Origin: Ramlibacter tataouinensis
Lineage (GTDB): Bacteria; Pseudomonadota; Gammaproteobacteria; Burkholderiales; Burkholderiaceae_C
Assembly (NCBI RefSeq): GCF_027941915.1
Contig: NZ_CP116009.1
Span: 868,001-932,000 of the forward strand
Direction: 5' to 3'
DNA length: 64,000 nucleotides
Part shown: in pieces, positions 1 to 12,828 of the stretch
Layout of the letters: every line of letters begins with the position of its first letter
Position numbering within the stretch: position 1 is the first letter of the stretch
Position numbers and translations under genes: made by a program
Notes under the pieces: generated by a model
Told to the model about the DNA's origin: nothing
Seen by the model: the letters and a program-made list of their open reading frames with translations, nothing else
Databases searched by the model: none

Positions 1-173
1 GCGGTGGCCATCATCACCGGGCCCGACACCGTGCCGCCGGGGCGCAGTTCGGCCGTGCCGACCTCGTGCACCACGCGGGCCGACATCGGACCGACTTCCA
101 GGATCTGAACGGGGGTCTGCGGAAACTCCGCCGCGACGAACGCGGCGATCTCCTGCGTGCTGGCCCTCACCAT
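1..173 (-). CDS. PaaI-type hotdog thioesterase, N-terminal part (3' end cut by window edge)
   Basis: The first 57 residues of a leftward gene are visible; the rest lies left of the window. The stretch LRPGGTVSGPVMMATA is typical of PaaI/YdiI-like acyl-CoA thioesterases, where it leads into the hotdog helix carrying the catalytic acid; that catalytic part is not in view. The ATG at 173 has a strong GAGGAG ribosome site about six bases upstream. It starts 20 bases after the parC stop on the same strand, so it probably sits at the tail of the parE-parC transcript. The substrate cannot be told. The family call rests on a short segment and is moderately safe. Confidence 0.6.
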   Translation of the reverse strand, partial: MVRASTQEIAAFVAAEFPQTPVQILEVGPMSARVVHEVGTAELRPGGTVSGPVMMAT

Positions 174-193
174 GCTGCGTCTCCTCTTCTTTC

Positions 194-2554
<2,361 letters not shown>

Positions 2555-2609
2555 CGGTCTCGTTCGGGGCGCGCCGGGCTGCCGGGGCGGCAGGCACGCC
2601 GGGTTCGCT

Positions 2610-3437
2610 TCAATAGGGGTCGGTGGCGGCCAGTTCCGGTGGCCGGGTGTCCAGTGGCGCCGGCATGTTGCCGCGGCCGGCGGCGCCGCCCGGCGGGCCG
2701 GACAGCTCGACCCGCACCCGGCGCGGCACGCTGCGCGGCCCCGCCGCCATGGCCGGCGGCTTGAGCATGGCGTACAGCTGCAGCACGGTCTGCACGTAGT
2801 TGCGGGTCTCGCGGTAGTTGGGCACCTGGTTGCCGGCACGCTGCACGGCGCCCTCGCCCGCGTTGTAGGCGGCCAGCGCCAGCTCGAGCTGGCCGGGAAA
2901 CAGGTCCAGCAGGTAGCGCAGGTAGCGGGTGCCGGCGCGGATGTTGGTGCGCGGGTCGGTCAGCTGCGTCTCGATCGACTGCTTGCGGTCGGTGCCGACA
3001 CCGTAGCGCTGGGCGGTGGCGGGCATCACCTGCATCAGGCCCACCGCACCCTTGGGCGACACGGCCGCGGCGTCGAAGCCGGACTCGGTGGCGATCACTG
3101 CCTGGAGCAGCTCATAGTCGATGCCGTGCGCCCGGGAGGCCTCGCGCAGGTGGTGCTGCACCCGCTTGTAGCCGGGCGAGACCTCGAAGAAGGCGACCAG
3201 GCGCGCCGCGCTGCGGGTGGGGACGGCCACCGGCCGCGGCGTGGCGCCGCGGCCGCCCACGCCGTCGGCCGTGTCGAAGCTCTCGCCGCCGCGGAAGAAC
3301 AGCTCGTAGCGCTCGTCCAGACGCTCGGCGGCGAAATGGGCCACGCCGCGCTCGTCGACGAAACCCCAGACGTCGGCGTGGGCGGCGCCGCTGGCCAGCG
3401 CCAGGGCCGCTGCCGCGATGGCCAGGAGGCGCTTCAC
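2610..3437 (-). CDS. lytic murein transglycosylase (SLT family) with N-terminal DUF4124-like segment
   Basis: The 275-residue secreted protein probably cleaves peptidoglycan glycan strands in the periplasm. A signal peptide ([20 protein letters not shown]) is followed by a short DUF4124-like motif ([13 protein letters not shown]). The SLT domain starts near residue 100: ATESGFD with Glu118 as the likely catalytic acid, then [15 protein letters not shown] and [13 protein letters not shown]. Translation appears to begin at GTG 3437, because this codon overlaps the GNAT stop in a GTGA, which indicates translational coupling. The C-terminal 45 residues are Pro/Gly-rich and probably disordered. 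It lies between parE and parC, which suggests co-expression of chromosome decatenation and wall remodelling, though no functional link is proven. Confidence 0.88.
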   Translation of the reverse strand: MKRLLAIAAAALALASGAAHADVWGFVDERGVAHFAAERLDERYELFFRGGESFDTADGVGGRGATPRPVAVPTRSAARLVAFFEVSPGYKRVQHHLREASRAHGIDYELLQAVIATESGFDAAAVSPKGAVGLMQVMPATAQRYGVGTDRKQSIETQLTDPRTNIRAGTRYLRYLLDLFPGQLELALAAYNAGEGAVQRAGNQVPNYRETRNYVQTVLQLYAMLKPPAMAAGPRSVPRRVRVELSGPPGGAAGRGNMPAPLDTRPPELAATDPY

Positions 3438-3988
3438 GCCGGCAACTCCAGCCCCTGCGCCCGCCGGCCCGCGAACTCGGCCTGCAGCATGGCCATGACC
3501 ACCAGTGAATCGAAGCCGTCCGCGCCGCGCACGCACTCGCGCAGCGTGCCTTCGACAACAAAGCCCTCGCTGTCGTACAGCGCCCTGGCGCGGGCGTTGT
3601 GGTGCTTCACGTCCAGCCAGAAGCGGTGCGCGCCCAGGTCGTCGAACGCCACCTTCTTGGCCACCCGCAGCGCCGCGCGCCCGAAGCCCGTGCCCTTGGA
3701 CTGCACCACCATGCGCTTCAATTCGAGCGACTGGTTGGGGCTCTTGCAACCGATCAGGATCAGGAAGCCGACCGAGGCCAGGTCCGCGCCGCCTTCCACG
3801 ATGAAGTGGCGGAAGTCCGGAAAGCGGATCGCCGCCTCGTGCTGGGTGCGCTCCCAGGGCGTGATGAACGGCAGGTTGGCCGGATCGCGCTCGATCGAGA
3901 GCACGAATTCCAGGTCGCTCTGCATGGTGGGCCGCAGCCGGACACGGGCCGGCGAACGGTTCGTGGCGGCGTCGGTTGCGGGCAGCAT
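3434..3988 (-). CDS. GNAT family N-acetyltransferase (RimJ/RimL-like)
   Basis: The 184-residue protein has the GNAT fold. RLRPTMQSDLEFVLSIE opens the N-terminal strand and helix. The region LELKRMVVQSKGTGFGRAAL carries the acetyl-CoA pyrophosphate-binding Q/R-x-x-G-x-G/A signature as QSKGTGFGRAA. The tail HHNARARALYDSEGFVVEG is the usual final strand. The substrate is unknown; the family includes ribosomal-protein and antibiotic acetyltransferases. The ATG at 3988 follows a GAGGA ribosome site and lies 20 bases after the parE stop. An internal ATG at 3925 is possible but has no comparable site. The 3' end overlaps the transglycosylase start by four bases. Confidence 0.85.
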   Translation of the reverse strand: MLPATDAATNRSPARVRLRPTMQSDLEFVLSIERDPANLPFITPWERTQHEAAIRFPDFRHFIVEGGADLASVGFLILIGCKSPNQSLELKRMVVQSKGTGFGRAALRVAKKVAFDDLGAHRFWLDVKHHNARARALYDSEGFVVEGTLRECVRGADGFDSLVVMAMLQAEFAGRRAQGLELPA

Positions 3989-4008
3989 GCAGGTGTCCTC
4001 GGCGCAGG

Positions 4009-5982
<1,974 letters not shown>

Positions 5983-6137
5983 GGGTGGCGGATTGTAGTC
6001 GGCGCAACCGCGGCGGCTGTATGGATCCACAGGTCGCCCCGATTGATGAAGCAACTGCATCAATGACGCGCGCCGATTTCATCGGGTTGTCAGGCCGGCG
6101 ACGGGCGCCTGCCAGGCGGTTTCGCTACAGTCGCGCG

Positions 6138-7355
6138 ATGCATTTTCCCGCCCGTCTGTCCATGCGCCAGGTGCTCTTCTGCGGCGCCGCCGTCGTCACC
6201 CTGTCCATGGGCATCCGCCACGGCTTCGGCCTGTGGCTGCAGCCGATCACCCAGGCCCAGGGCTGGACCCGCGAGACCTTCGCCTTCGCCCTGGCGGTGC
6301 AGAACCTGGCCTGGGGCCTGTTCGGCGTGTTCGCCGGCATGCTGGCCGACCGCTTCGGCGCGTTCCGGGTGCTGATCGGCGGTGCGGTCCTGTATGCGCT
6401 GGGCCTGGTCGGCATGGCCCTGTCGCCCACCCCCTTGCTGTTCGCGCTCACGGCCGGCGTGCTGATCGGCGCGGCCCAGGCCGGCACCACCTACGCCGTG
6501 GTGTACGGGATCATCGGCCGGCAGATCGACCCGGCCAGGCGCTCCTGGGCCATGGGCGTCGCCGCCGCCGCCGGCTCGTTCGGCCAGTTCCTGATGGTGC
6601 CGGTGGAGGGCTTCCTGATCGGCGGGCTGGGCTGGCAGCAGTCGCTGCTGGTGCTGGCGGCGCTGGTGCTGCTGATCGGGCCGTTCGCCTGGGGCCTGCG
6701 CGAGCCGGGCTTCACGGGCGGGGCGCCGGTCCAGCGCGAGCAGACCATCGCGCAGGCCCTGAGGGAGGCCTTCCGGTACCCCAGCTTCCAGCTGCTGATG
6801 GCCGGCTACTTCGTGTGCGGCTTCCAGGTGGTGTTCATCGGCGTGCACATGCCCAGCTACCTGAAGGACAAGGGCCTGTCGCCCCAGGTGGCCAGCTATG
6901 CGCTGGCGCTGATCGGCCTGTTCAACGTGTTCGGCACCTACGCCGTCGGCGTGCTGGGGCAGAAGCTGGCCCGGCGCAAGATCCTGGCGGCGATCTACTT
7001 CGGCCGCTCGATCGCGATCGTGGCCTTTCTCTGGGCGCCGCTGACGCCGATGTCGGTCTACCTGTTCTCGGCGGTGATCGGCCTGCTGTGGCTGTCCACC
7101 GTGCCGCCCACCAATGCGACGGTGGCCCAGATCTTCGGCGTGGCCCACCTGTCCATGCTGAGCGGCTTCGTGTTCTTCAGCCACCAGATCGGCTCCTTCA
7201 TGGGCGTCTGGCTGGGCGGCCTGCTGTACGACCGCACCGGCAGCTACGACATCGTCTGGTGGCTGGCCGTCGCGCTGGGCGTGTTCGCCGCGCTGGTGAA
7301 CCTGCCCGTGCGCGAGGCGCCCATCCGCCGCGGCCCGCTGCCGCAGCCGGCATGA
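6138..7355 (+). CDS. MFS transporter
   Basis: The 405-residue inner-membrane protein shows about twelve hydrophobic segments in two halves. The loop between segments 2 and 3 reads GMLADRFGAFRVLIGG, the usual G-x3-D-R-x-G-x-R motif of the major facilitator superfamily. A short central loop (REPGFTGGAPVQREQ) separates the halves. Substrate is not evident. The ATG at 6138 was chosen because the upstream extension is Arg-rich and lies in the parE-facing promoter gap; a second Met at 6162 is possible. Its stop codon overlaps the next small gene (ATGA), so the two should be made together. Confidence 0.85.
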   Translation: MHFPARLSMRQVLFCGAAVVTLSMGIRHGFGLWLQPITQAQGWTRETFAFALAVQNLAWGLFGVFAGMLADRFGAFRVLIGGAVLYALGLVGMALSPTPLLFALTAGVLIGAAQAGTTYAVVYGIIGRQIDPARRSWAMGVAAAAGSFGQFLMVPVEGFLIGGLGWQQSLLVLAALVLLIGPFAWGLREPGFTGGAPVQREQTIAQALREAFRYPSFQLLMAGYFVCGFQVVFIGVHMPSYLKDKGLSPQVASYALALIGLFNVFGTYAVGVLGQKLARRKILAAIYFGRSIAIVAFLWAPLTPMSVYLFSAVIGLLWLSTVPPTNATVAQIFGVAHLSMLSGFVFFSHQIGSFMGVWLGGLLYDRTGSYDIVWWLAVALGVFAALVNLPVREAPIRRGPLPQPA

Positions 7356-7489
7356 CCATGGCCGCGCGCACCCGCCGACTGCTGGCCTGGAGCGGCGCCC
7401 TGGCGGCACTGGCGGCGGTGTTTGCCCTCTACACGCAGCCGCACATCGCGGTGATGCTCGCCGAGCAGATCTGGGCCTGCTTCGGTTGA
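7352..7489 (+). CDS. 45-residue membrane protein translationally coupled to the MFS gene
   Basis: This small frame begins at ATG 7352, overlapping the MFS stop as ATGA. The product has a basic N-terminus (MTMAARTRRL), one hydrophobic helix (residues about 11-28) and a short tail ending AEQIWACFG. It has no family I can name. Coupling to the transporter suggests a membrane accessory or a conserved single-pass peptide, which is an inference from position alone. It is followed directly by a palindromic repeat, so the operon seems to end here. Confidence 0.55.
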   Translation: MTMAARTRRLLAWSGALAALAAVFALYTQPHIAVMLAEQIWACFG

Positions 7490-7510
7490 CGCCCGGGCGC
7501 TGCGAAGGGC

Positions 7511-7556
7511 GTCATTCCTGCCTGCGCGGGAACGACGAGGGGAGCGCGGGAATGAC
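7511..7556. repeat. intergenic palindromic element bounded by GTCATTCC / GGAATGAC
   Basis: GTCATTCC at 7511-7518 and GGAATGAC at 7549-7556 are perfect inverted ends around GC-rich sequence with internal CGCGGGAA repeats. Elements with the same GTCAT...ATGAC borders occur at 33950-34060 and 42183-42274. It fills the gap between the small membrane gene and the SDR gene. Confidence 0.5.
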
Positions 7557-7590
7557 GAGGGAGTGCCGCAATGGCAATGGGGAATCTCGC

Positions 7591-8448
7591 ATGAAGACCT
7601 ACGTGATCACCGGCGCCTCCGATGGCATCGGGGCGGAGCTGGCGCGGCAGATCGCCGCGGCGAAGCAAGGCAATGCGGCGCTGGTGCTGGCCGCCCGCAA
7701 CCGCGACAAGCTGCAGGAGGTGGCGGCCCAATGCGAGGCCGCGGGCGCCGATGCGCTGGCGGTCACCACCGACGTCACGCAGGAAGCGCAATGCCGGGCC
7801 CTCGTCGCGGCGGCGGTCGCCCGGTTCGGCGGCCTAAACTGCCTGGTCAACAACGCCGGCATGTCGGCCCATGCGCTGCTCGAGGACGTCGCCGCCGCCG
7901 ACCTGGGCTGGTACCAGGACCTGATGGCCGTCAACCTGTGGGGCAGCGTGTGGTGCACGCATGCCGCGCTGCCGCACCTGAAGGCCAGCCGCGGCCAGAT
8001 CGTCGCGGTCTCGTCGCTGGCCGGGCTGGTCGGCGTGCCGGGCCGCACCGCCTACAGCGCGACCAAGTTCGCCATGACCGGCTTCTTCGAGGCATTGCGC
8101 GCCGAGCTCAAGCCGGCCGGGGTGGCCGTGACCCTCGCCTACCCCGGCGTGGTGGACACCGCCATCCGCTTGCGCGGCTACGACGCCCGGGGCCGGCCGG
8201 CCGGGCGCAGCGGCCTGAAGGAAGAAGGCGCGATGCCGGTGGACCAGTGCGCCCGGCTGATCCTGCAAGGCATGCAGGCGCGCCGGCGCGAGGTGGTGAT
8301 GACCACGCGCGGCAAGCTCGGCCGCTTCCTGAAACTGGTCGCTCCTGGTGTCGTGGAAAACATCGCCCTGGCTGCCTTGAAGGACGACGTGCGACCCGGC
8401 GCAGCCGCGGCCGGAAAGGCCGGGCCCCTGCCCGGCCAGGGCGGATGA
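7591..8448 (+). CDS. short-chain dehydrogenase/reductase
   Basis: The 285-residue protein is a classical SDR. The cofactor motif [12 protein letters not shown] is at the N-terminus, followed by NNAG within [16 protein letters not shown], the catalytic Ser in VAVSSLAGL and the YSATK (Tyr-x3-Lys) pair. The acidic residue that would select NAD is not obvious; Arg in LAARNRDKL after the second strand favours NADP. The C-terminal 40 residues ([19 protein letters not shown]) resemble the membrane-associated tail of DltE/YqjQ-like SDRs. The stop overlaps the downstream methyltransferase start. Substrate is unknown. Confidence 0.87.
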   Translation: MKTYVITGASDGIGAELARQIAAAKQGNAALVLAARNRDKLQEVAAQCEAAGADALAVTTDVTQEAQCRALVAAAVARFGGLNCLVNNAGMSAHALLEDVAAADLGWYQDLMAVNLWGSVWCTHAALPHLKASRGQIVAVSSLAGLVGVPGRTAYSATKFAMTGFFEALRAELKPAGVAVTLAYPGVVDTAIRLRGYDARGRPAGRSGLKEEGAMPVDQCARLILQGMQARRREVVMTTRGKLGRFLKLVAPGVVENIALAALKDDVRPGAAAAGKAGPLPGQGG

Positions 8449-9014
8449 GGATGCAGCACGGCACGCAAGAGCCTTCCGGCTGGATCCGCCGCTGGAGCCA
8501 CCTGCTGCCCGCGGGCGGCACCGTGCTCGACGTCGCCTGCGGCGCCGGCCGCCACATGCGCTGGCTGGCGCGGCTCGGCCATGCCGTGACCGGCGTCGAC
8601 CGCGACCCCGACGCCCTCGGTGCCGCCGCCGCCTTCGGCCGCGCGGTGCAGGCCGACATCGAGAACGGTCCCTGGCCCTTCGCCGGGCAGGCCTTCGATG
8701 GCGTGGTCGTCACCAACTATTTGTGGCGGCCGCTGTGGCCGACCCTGCTGGGCGCCCTGGCACCCGACGGCGTGCTGCTCTACGAGACCTTTGCCGAGGG
8801 CCAGGCCGCCATCGGCAAGCCCTCGCGGCCGGAATTCCTGCTGCGCCACGGCGAGCTGCTGCAGCTGTGCCGCGAGCTGCGGATCGTGGCCTACGAGGAC
8901 GGCTTCCTCGACGCCCCGCCGCGCTTGGTGCAGCGCATCGCGGCCGTGCGGACGGGCCCTGCGGACGGAAGGGCTCGCCACCGCCTCCAGATAGAATCCG
9001 CCATTCCCGAGTGA
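8445..9014 (+). CDS. class I SAM-dependent methyltransferase
   Basis: The product has about 189 residues with a class I methyltransferase fold. Motif I is [16 protein letters not shown], the end of strand 2 gives the ribose-binding acid in [11 protein letters not shown], and motif II/III follows in [14 protein letters not shown] and [12 protein letters not shown]. The ATG at 8445 overlaps the SDR stop (ATGA); a second ATG at 8451 is an alternative. Its stop lies eight bases before dapA. The same arrangement, methyltransferase-dapA-bamC, is familiar in Comamonadaceae (from memory). The methyl acceptor is unknown. Confidence 0.83.
   Translation: MRMQHGTQEPSGWIRRWSHLLPAGGTVLDVACGAGRHMRWLARLGHAVTGVDRDPDALGAAAAFGRAVQADIENGPWPFAGQAFDGVVVTNYLWRPLWPTLLGALAPDGVLLYETFAEGQAAIGKPSRPEFLLRHGELLQLCRELRIVAYEDGFLDAPPRLVQRIAAVRTGPADGRARHRLQIESAIPE
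8992..8997 (+). promoter_or_regulatory. candidate -10 box (TAGAAT) of dapA
   Basis: TAGAAT lies 25 bases before the dapA ATG, inside the last codons of the methyltransferase. No convincing -35 hexamer is seen 17 bases upstream. The same TAGAAT box precedes several other genes in this window (24437, 40165, 43201, 50164), which supports it as a real sigma-70 element. Confidence 0.4.
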
Positions 9015-9022
9015 ACCCGACC

Positions 9023-9910
9023 ATGACCCCCATCACCGGCAGCATCGTCGCCCTGGCGACCCCGATGCAGGACGACGGCAGCGTGGACTACCCCACCCTG
9101 CGCAAGCTGATCGACTGGCACATCGCCGAAGGCACCGATTGCATCTGCGTGGTGGGCACGACCGGCGAGTCCCCCACCGTCGACGTGGAGGAACACCAGG
9201 AGATCATCCGGGTGGCGGTCGACCAGGCCCGCGGCCGCGTGCCCATCATGGCCGGCTGCGGCGCCAACTCCACCCGCGAGGCGATTTCGCTGGCGCGCTA
9301 CGCCAAGAAGGTCGGCGCCGACTGCCAACTGCAGGTGGTGCCCTACTACAACAAGCCCACCCAGGAAGGCCAGTACCAGCACTTCAAGGCCATCGCCGAG
9401 GCGGTGGGCGACCTGCCGATGGTGCTGTACAACGTGCCCGGCCGCACGGTGGCGGACATGCAGCACGAGACGGTGCTGCGCCTGGCCCAGGTGCCCGGCA
9501 TCGTCGGCATCAAGGAAGCCACCGGCAACATCGAGCGCGCCCAATGGCTGCTGCGCGACAAGCCGGCCGGCTTCGCGGTCTATTCCGGGGACGACCCCAC
9601 CGCGGTGGCGCTGATGCTGTGCGGCGGGCAGGGCAACATCAGCGTCACGGCCAACGTGGCGCCGCGCCTGATGCACGAGCTGTGCGTGGCGGCGCTGGCC
9701 GGCCAGGCGCGCGAGGCCATGGCCATCCAGAACCGGCTGCTGCCGCTGCACCGCAACCTGTTCGTGGAAGCCAACCCGATCCCGCTGAAGTGGGCGATGG
9801 CGCGCCTGGGCCTGTGCGGCCCGGCGCTGCGCCTGCCCATGACCCCCCTGGCACCCGCCTGGCACGCACCGGTTGAAGCCGCCCTGCGCTCGACCGGCCT
9901 GCTGGCCTGA
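9023..9910 (+). CDS. dapA: 4-hydroxy-tetrahydrodipicolinate synthase
   Basis: The 295-residue cytosolic enzyme condenses pyruvate with aspartate semialdehyde, the first committed step to diaminopimelate and lysine. The TIM-barrel signature is complete: GTTGESPT near residue 45, the catalytic Tyr136 in YNVPGRT, and the Schiff-base Lys164 in [11 protein letters not shown]. The phosphate-like loop [12 protein letters not shown] follows. Length matches the family. bamC follows 25 bases later, as in many Gram-negative genomes, so the two probably share a transcript. Confidence 0.96.
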   Translation: MTPITGSIVALATPMQDDGSVDYPTLRKLIDWHIAEGTDCICVVGTTGESPTVDVEEHQEIIRVAVDQARGRVPIMAGCGANSTREAISLARYAKKVGADCQLQVVPYYNKPTQEGQYQHFKAIAEAVGDLPMVLYNVPGRTVADMQHETVLRLAQVPGIVGIKEATGNIERAQWLLRDKPAGFAVYSGDDPTAVALMLCGGQGNISVTANVAPRLMHELCVAALAGQAREAMAIQNRLLPLHRNLFVEANPIPLKWAMARLGLCGPALRLPMTPLAPAWHAPVEAALRSTGLLA

Positions 9911-9935
9911 TTTCCCACCAAAAGGACCCCAAGAC

Positions 9936-11021
9936 GTGAAGCGATTTGCAAAGCTGGGCGTGCTGGCCGCCTGCGCCGCACTGGCGGCGTGCTCGATCCT
10001 GGAGAACGACCGGATCGACTACAAGTCGGCCAGCAAGGGCGCGACGCTGGAAGTGCCGCCCGACCTCACCCAGCTCGCGCGCGACTCGCGCTACCAGGTG
10101 CCGGGGGGGCCGGTCACGGCCAGTTCCTACCAGGTGGGCCAGGCAGCGCCGGGCGTGCCGACGGCGGCCAACACGGTCGGCGACGTGCGCATCGAGCGCG
10201 CCGGCGACAAGCGCTGGCTGGTGGTCAACCGCCCGGCCGACCAGCTCTGGGGCCCGGTGCGCGACTTCTGGCAGGAAAACGGCTTCCTGCTGGCGATGGA
10301 CCAGGCCAACCTGGGCATCATGGAAACCGATTGGGCCGAGAACCGCGCCAAGATCCCGCAGGACTTCATCCGCAGCACCCTGGGCAAGTTGCTCGACTCG
10401 GTCTATTCCACCGCCGAGCGCGACCGCTTCCGTACCCGCTTCGAGCGCACCCCCGGCGGCGGCACCGAGATCTTCATCAGCCACCGCGGCATGGTCGAGG
10501 TCTACAGCAACACCCAGAAGGACCAGACGGTGTGGCAGCCGCGCCCGGCCGACCCGGAGCTGGAAACCGAGTTCCTGCGCCGGCTGATGGTGAAGCTGGG
10601 CGTGCCGCAGGAGCAGTCCAAGGCCTTGGTGGCCGCCGGCGCCGTCAAGCCCATCGCACGGGTGGCCTCCGTCGACAGCAAGCCGGTGGTGCAGATCGAC
10701 GAAGGCTTCGATCGCGCCTGGCGCCGCGTCGGCCTGGCGCTGGACCGCACCGGCTTCACGGTGGAAGACCGCGACCGCAGCCAGGGCACCTATTTCGTGC
10801 GCTACGTCCCGCCCAACCCGGACAAGAAGGAGCCGGGCTTCCTGGGCAAGCTGCTGAACTTCGGCCGCGGCGACAAGACCGAGGCGCCGCTGAAGTACCG
10901 CATCGCCGTGCGCAGCCAGGGCGAGTCCACCACCGTGTCGGTGCTCGACGCCCAGGGCGCGCCCGAGGCATCGGCCAACGCGCAGCGGATCGTCCAGGTC
11001 ATTGCCGACGACCTGAAGTAA
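9936..11021 (+). CDS. bamC: outer membrane protein assembly factor BamC (lipoprotein)
   Basis: The 361-residue lipoprotein is a subunit of the BAM machine that inserts beta-barrel proteins. It starts at GTG 9936 behind AAAGGA. The lipoprotein signal ends LAALAAC with Cys19 as the lipidation site. A flexible stretch then carries the conserved RIDYKSASKGATLEVPPDLT, which in E. coli binds BamD. Two helix-grip domains follow (LVVNRPADQLWGPVRDFW and VVQIDEGFDRAWRRVGLAL). Position after dapA matches the classical dapA-bamC (nlpB) order. No premature stop or odd feature is seen. Confidence 0.9.
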   Translation: MKRFAKLGVLAACAALAACSILENDRIDYKSASKGATLEVPPDLTQLARDSRYQVPGGPVTASSYQVGQAAPGVPTAANTVGDVRIERAGDKRWLVVNRPADQLWGPVRDFWQENGFLLAMDQANLGIMETDWAENRAKIPQDFIRSTLGKLLDSVYSTAERDRFRTRFERTPGGGTEIFISHRGMVEVYSNTQKDQTVWQPRPADPELETEFLRRLMVKLGVPQEQSKALVAAGAVKPIARVASVDSKPVVQIDEGFDRAWRRVGLALDRTGFTVEDRDRSQGTYFVRYVPPNPDKKEPGFLGKLLNFGRGDKTEAPLKYRIAVRSQGESTTVSVLDAQGAPEASANAQRIVQVIADDLK

Positions 11022-11089
11022 GTACAGGATTCCAGGCCGGCGCTGCCGGCCTCGTCCTTGCGTCGCACGCGCCTTCTTCCCCGATCAGG

Positions 11090-11863
11090 ATGTTGCGTTT
11101 CAAGAGCCTGGGCAGCGGCAGCTCGGGCAACGCCACCGTCGTCCAGGCGCGCAGCGGCAGCACCACCAGCCACCTGCTGGTCGATTGCGGGCTGGGCATC
11201 CGCCAGCTCGACAAGCGGCTCGGCCAGGCCGGCATGCTGGCCGAGCAGATCGACGCCATCTTCATCACCCACGAGCACGCCGACCACATCGGCTGCGCAC
11301 GCTCGCTGGCGCTGCGCGAACGGATCCCGGTGTGGATGTCCGAGGGCACCTGGCTGGGGCTGGGGCAGCCCGATTTCGACGGCCTGCTGCGCATCGCCGG
11401 GGACTCGGCGAGCTTTGAAGTCGGCGCCCTGCAGGTGCGCCCCTTCACCGTGCCGCACGACGCGCGCGAGCCGCTGCAACTGGCCTGCACCGACGGTGCC
11501 ACGCAGCTGGGCGTGCTGACCGACCTGGGCCACGCCACCGCGCACGTGCTGGAGCAACTGGCCGGCTGCGCCACCGTGCTGCTGGAGTGCAACCACGACC
11601 CGCAGCTGTTGCAAGGCGGCTCCTACCCCTGGTTCCTGAAGAAGCGCGTGGCCGGCGACTGGGGCCACCTGGCCAACGAGGAGGCCGCCGCGATCGCGCA
11701 GGCGCTGCTCGGGCGGGGGCTGCGGCAGGTGGTGGCGGCGCATCTGAGCGAGCAGAACAACCGCCCCGAACTGGCGCGTGCCGCGCTGGAAGCGGCCCTG
11801 GGCACGGCGGTCGAGGTGCACATCGCCGACGGGCCCAGCGGCAGCGGCTGGCTGGCCGCCTGA
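11090..11863 (+). CDS. MBL-fold metallohydrolase (YycJ/WalJ-like)
   Basis: The 257-residue protein has the metallo-beta-lactamase fold. The N-terminus FKSLGSGSSGNATVV is typical of the YycJ/WalJ group. The metal site is THEHADHIG (HxHxDH), with a later metal ligand in GVLTDLGHAT and ECNHDPQLL, and a final His in VVAAHLSEQNN. Related proteins are proposed to be nucleases or phosphodiesterases, but its substrate here is unknown. It is the last gene before a bidirectional terminator. The ATG at 11090 has only a weak ribosome site. Confidence 0.85.
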   Translation: MLRFKSLGSGSSGNATVVQARSGSTTSHLLVDCGLGIRQLDKRLGQAGMLAEQIDAIFITHEHADHIGCARSLALRERIPVWMSEGTWLGLGQPDFDGLLRIAGDSASFEVGALQVRPFTVPHDAREPLQLACTDGATQLGVLTDLGHATAHVLEQLAGCATVLLECNHDPQLLQGGSYPWFLKKRVAGDWGHLANEEAAAIAQALLGRGLRQVVAAHLSEQNNRPELARAALEAALGTAVEVHIADGPSGSGWLAA

Positions 11864-11881
11864 GGCTCCTCGCCCCATGCA

Positions 11882-11905
11882 AAAAGCCGCCCGAAGGCGG
11901 CTTTT
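11882..11905. terminator. bidirectional rho-independent terminator
   Basis: A perfect ten-base-pair stem, AAAAGCCGCC / GGCGGCTTTT with a CGAA loop, lies between two convergent genes: the MBL hydrolase ending at 11863 and the Ala/Pro-rich lipoprotein ending at 11923. The flanking A and T runs allow termination in both directions. Confidence 0.85.
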
Positions 11906-11922
11906 CAGCGAGCGCGAAGCGC

Positions 11923-12174
11923 TTACTTGCTGGCGCCGGACGCAGCCGGAGCAGCAGCGGGCGCAGCGCTGGAAGCGCCGGCAGCCGGAGCGGCAGCGGC
12001 GTCGGAAGCGGCTGCAGCCGGAGCGGCAGCAGGAGCGCTGGCCTCGGCGGCGGGGGCCGGAGCCGGGGCGGGCGCAGCAGCCGGCGCGGGAGCGGGAGCC
12101 GGCGCTTCGGTCTTGCCGCAAGCGGCCAGGGCCACGGCCGCCACCAGCGACGCCAGGACGAGCGATTTCTTCAT
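11923..12174 (-). CDS. small Ala/Pro-rich lipoprotein
   Basis: This 83-residue protein has a lipoprotein signal MKKSLVLASLVAAVALAAC (Cys19 lipidated), then Gly-Lys-Thr and almost nothing but Ala, Pro, Ser and Asp. No folded domain is likely; it may be a flexible periplasmic tether or spacer. The ATG at 12174 has a good AAAGGA site eight bases upstream. A TATAAT box about 110 bases upstream suggests its own promoter and a long leader. The low-complexity repeats could expand or contract by slippage. Function unknown. Confidence 0.75.
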   Translation of the reverse strand: MKKSLVLASLVAAVALAACGKTEAPAPAPAPAAAPAPAPAPAAEASAPAAAPAAAASDAAAAPAAGASSAAPAAAPAASGASK

Positions 12175-12281
12175 TTGGATGATCCTTTGGGAATGGTTCG
12201 AATTTCCGGAAATTGCCGCGCGACCCCAGTTGGCGCGCTGCATGAACAGTTGGCACTCGAGCTCCGCCTGCTCAATCAAAA

Positions 12282-12287
12282 ATTATA
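12282..12287 (-). promoter_or_regulatory. candidate -10 box (TATAAT) for the Ala/Pro-rich lipoprotein
   Basis: On the minus strand a consensus TATAAT lies about 110 bases upstream of the ATG at 12174, in an otherwise GC-rich gap. The -35 region is poor (TTCGGA at a 16-base spacing). The leader would be about 100 bases long. Confidence 0.45.
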
Positions 12288-12333
12288 GGTCGAAGCCCCG
12301 GAATCCGAATCTAACCCCTGACGCGAAAAGGCC

Positions 12334-12828
12334 TCACAACCCGAGCGTGCTGGCGGGAAACGCGGGGGTGCTCTTCTGCAGCCATTCGCCGAGCGTTTCG
12401 CGCAAGGCCAGCCGGCGCTCCGGCTCGCTGCCGCTGACCCCGATGCAGCGCGGCAGGTCCAGGCGCTGCATCGCCCAGGCCGGGCTCCAGATCGCGCTGG
12501 GCAGCTCCTGCTCGTCGGCCGTCGGGCAGGCACGCGCCTCGATGACGTGGGCCCAGGTCTGCCGCCAGCTGACGAAGCGGGCATGCCGGCGCGGCACTTC
12601 GTCCCAGCGGCGCGCCAGCAGCACGCAGCGGCGACCGGCGGCCGACCAGGCCTGCAGTGATTGGGCCACCACCCGCTCGCCCAGCGGCCAGTCGGCGAAA
12701 GACGGGTCGGCCAGCACGATCTCGCGCCAGCCCTCGCGCGCGGCCGCGGCCAGCGCGTCGCGCACGAGCTGGGCGAAGGCGATGCGGCCCTCGAAGCGTC
12801 CCTGCGGCAGCGCGGGCGCTTCTGTCAC
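12334..12828 (-). CDS. conserved hypothetical protein coupled to the L16-hydroxylase-like gene
   Basis: The 164-residue soluble protein starts at GTG 12828, overlapping the upstream stop in a GTGA. The N-terminal half (GRFEGRIAFAQLVRDALAAA, then REIVLADPSFADWPLGERVV) suggests an alpha/beta fold with an acidic DPSFADWPLG turn. The middle contains WDEVPRRHARFVSWRQTWAH. I do not recognise a named family; the pattern looks like a beta-proteobacterial conserved protein. Coupling to a ribosomal oxygenase suggests that the two act together, but this is inference only. Confidence 0.65.
   Translation of the reverse strand: MTEAPALPQGRFEGRIAFAQLVRDALAAAAREGWREIVLADPSFADWPLGERVVAQSLQAWSAAGRRCVLLARRWDEVPRRHARFVSWRQTWAHVIEARACPTADEQELPSAIWSPAWAMQRLDLPRCIGVSGSEPERRLALRETLGEWLQKSTPAFPASTLGL

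Noticed and set aside
2555..2839. N-terminal extension of parC by 95 residues
   Set aside because: The extension is Arg/Pro/Cys-rich, has no homology pattern and overlaps the transglycosylase gene; the MSEQDS start gives the family length.
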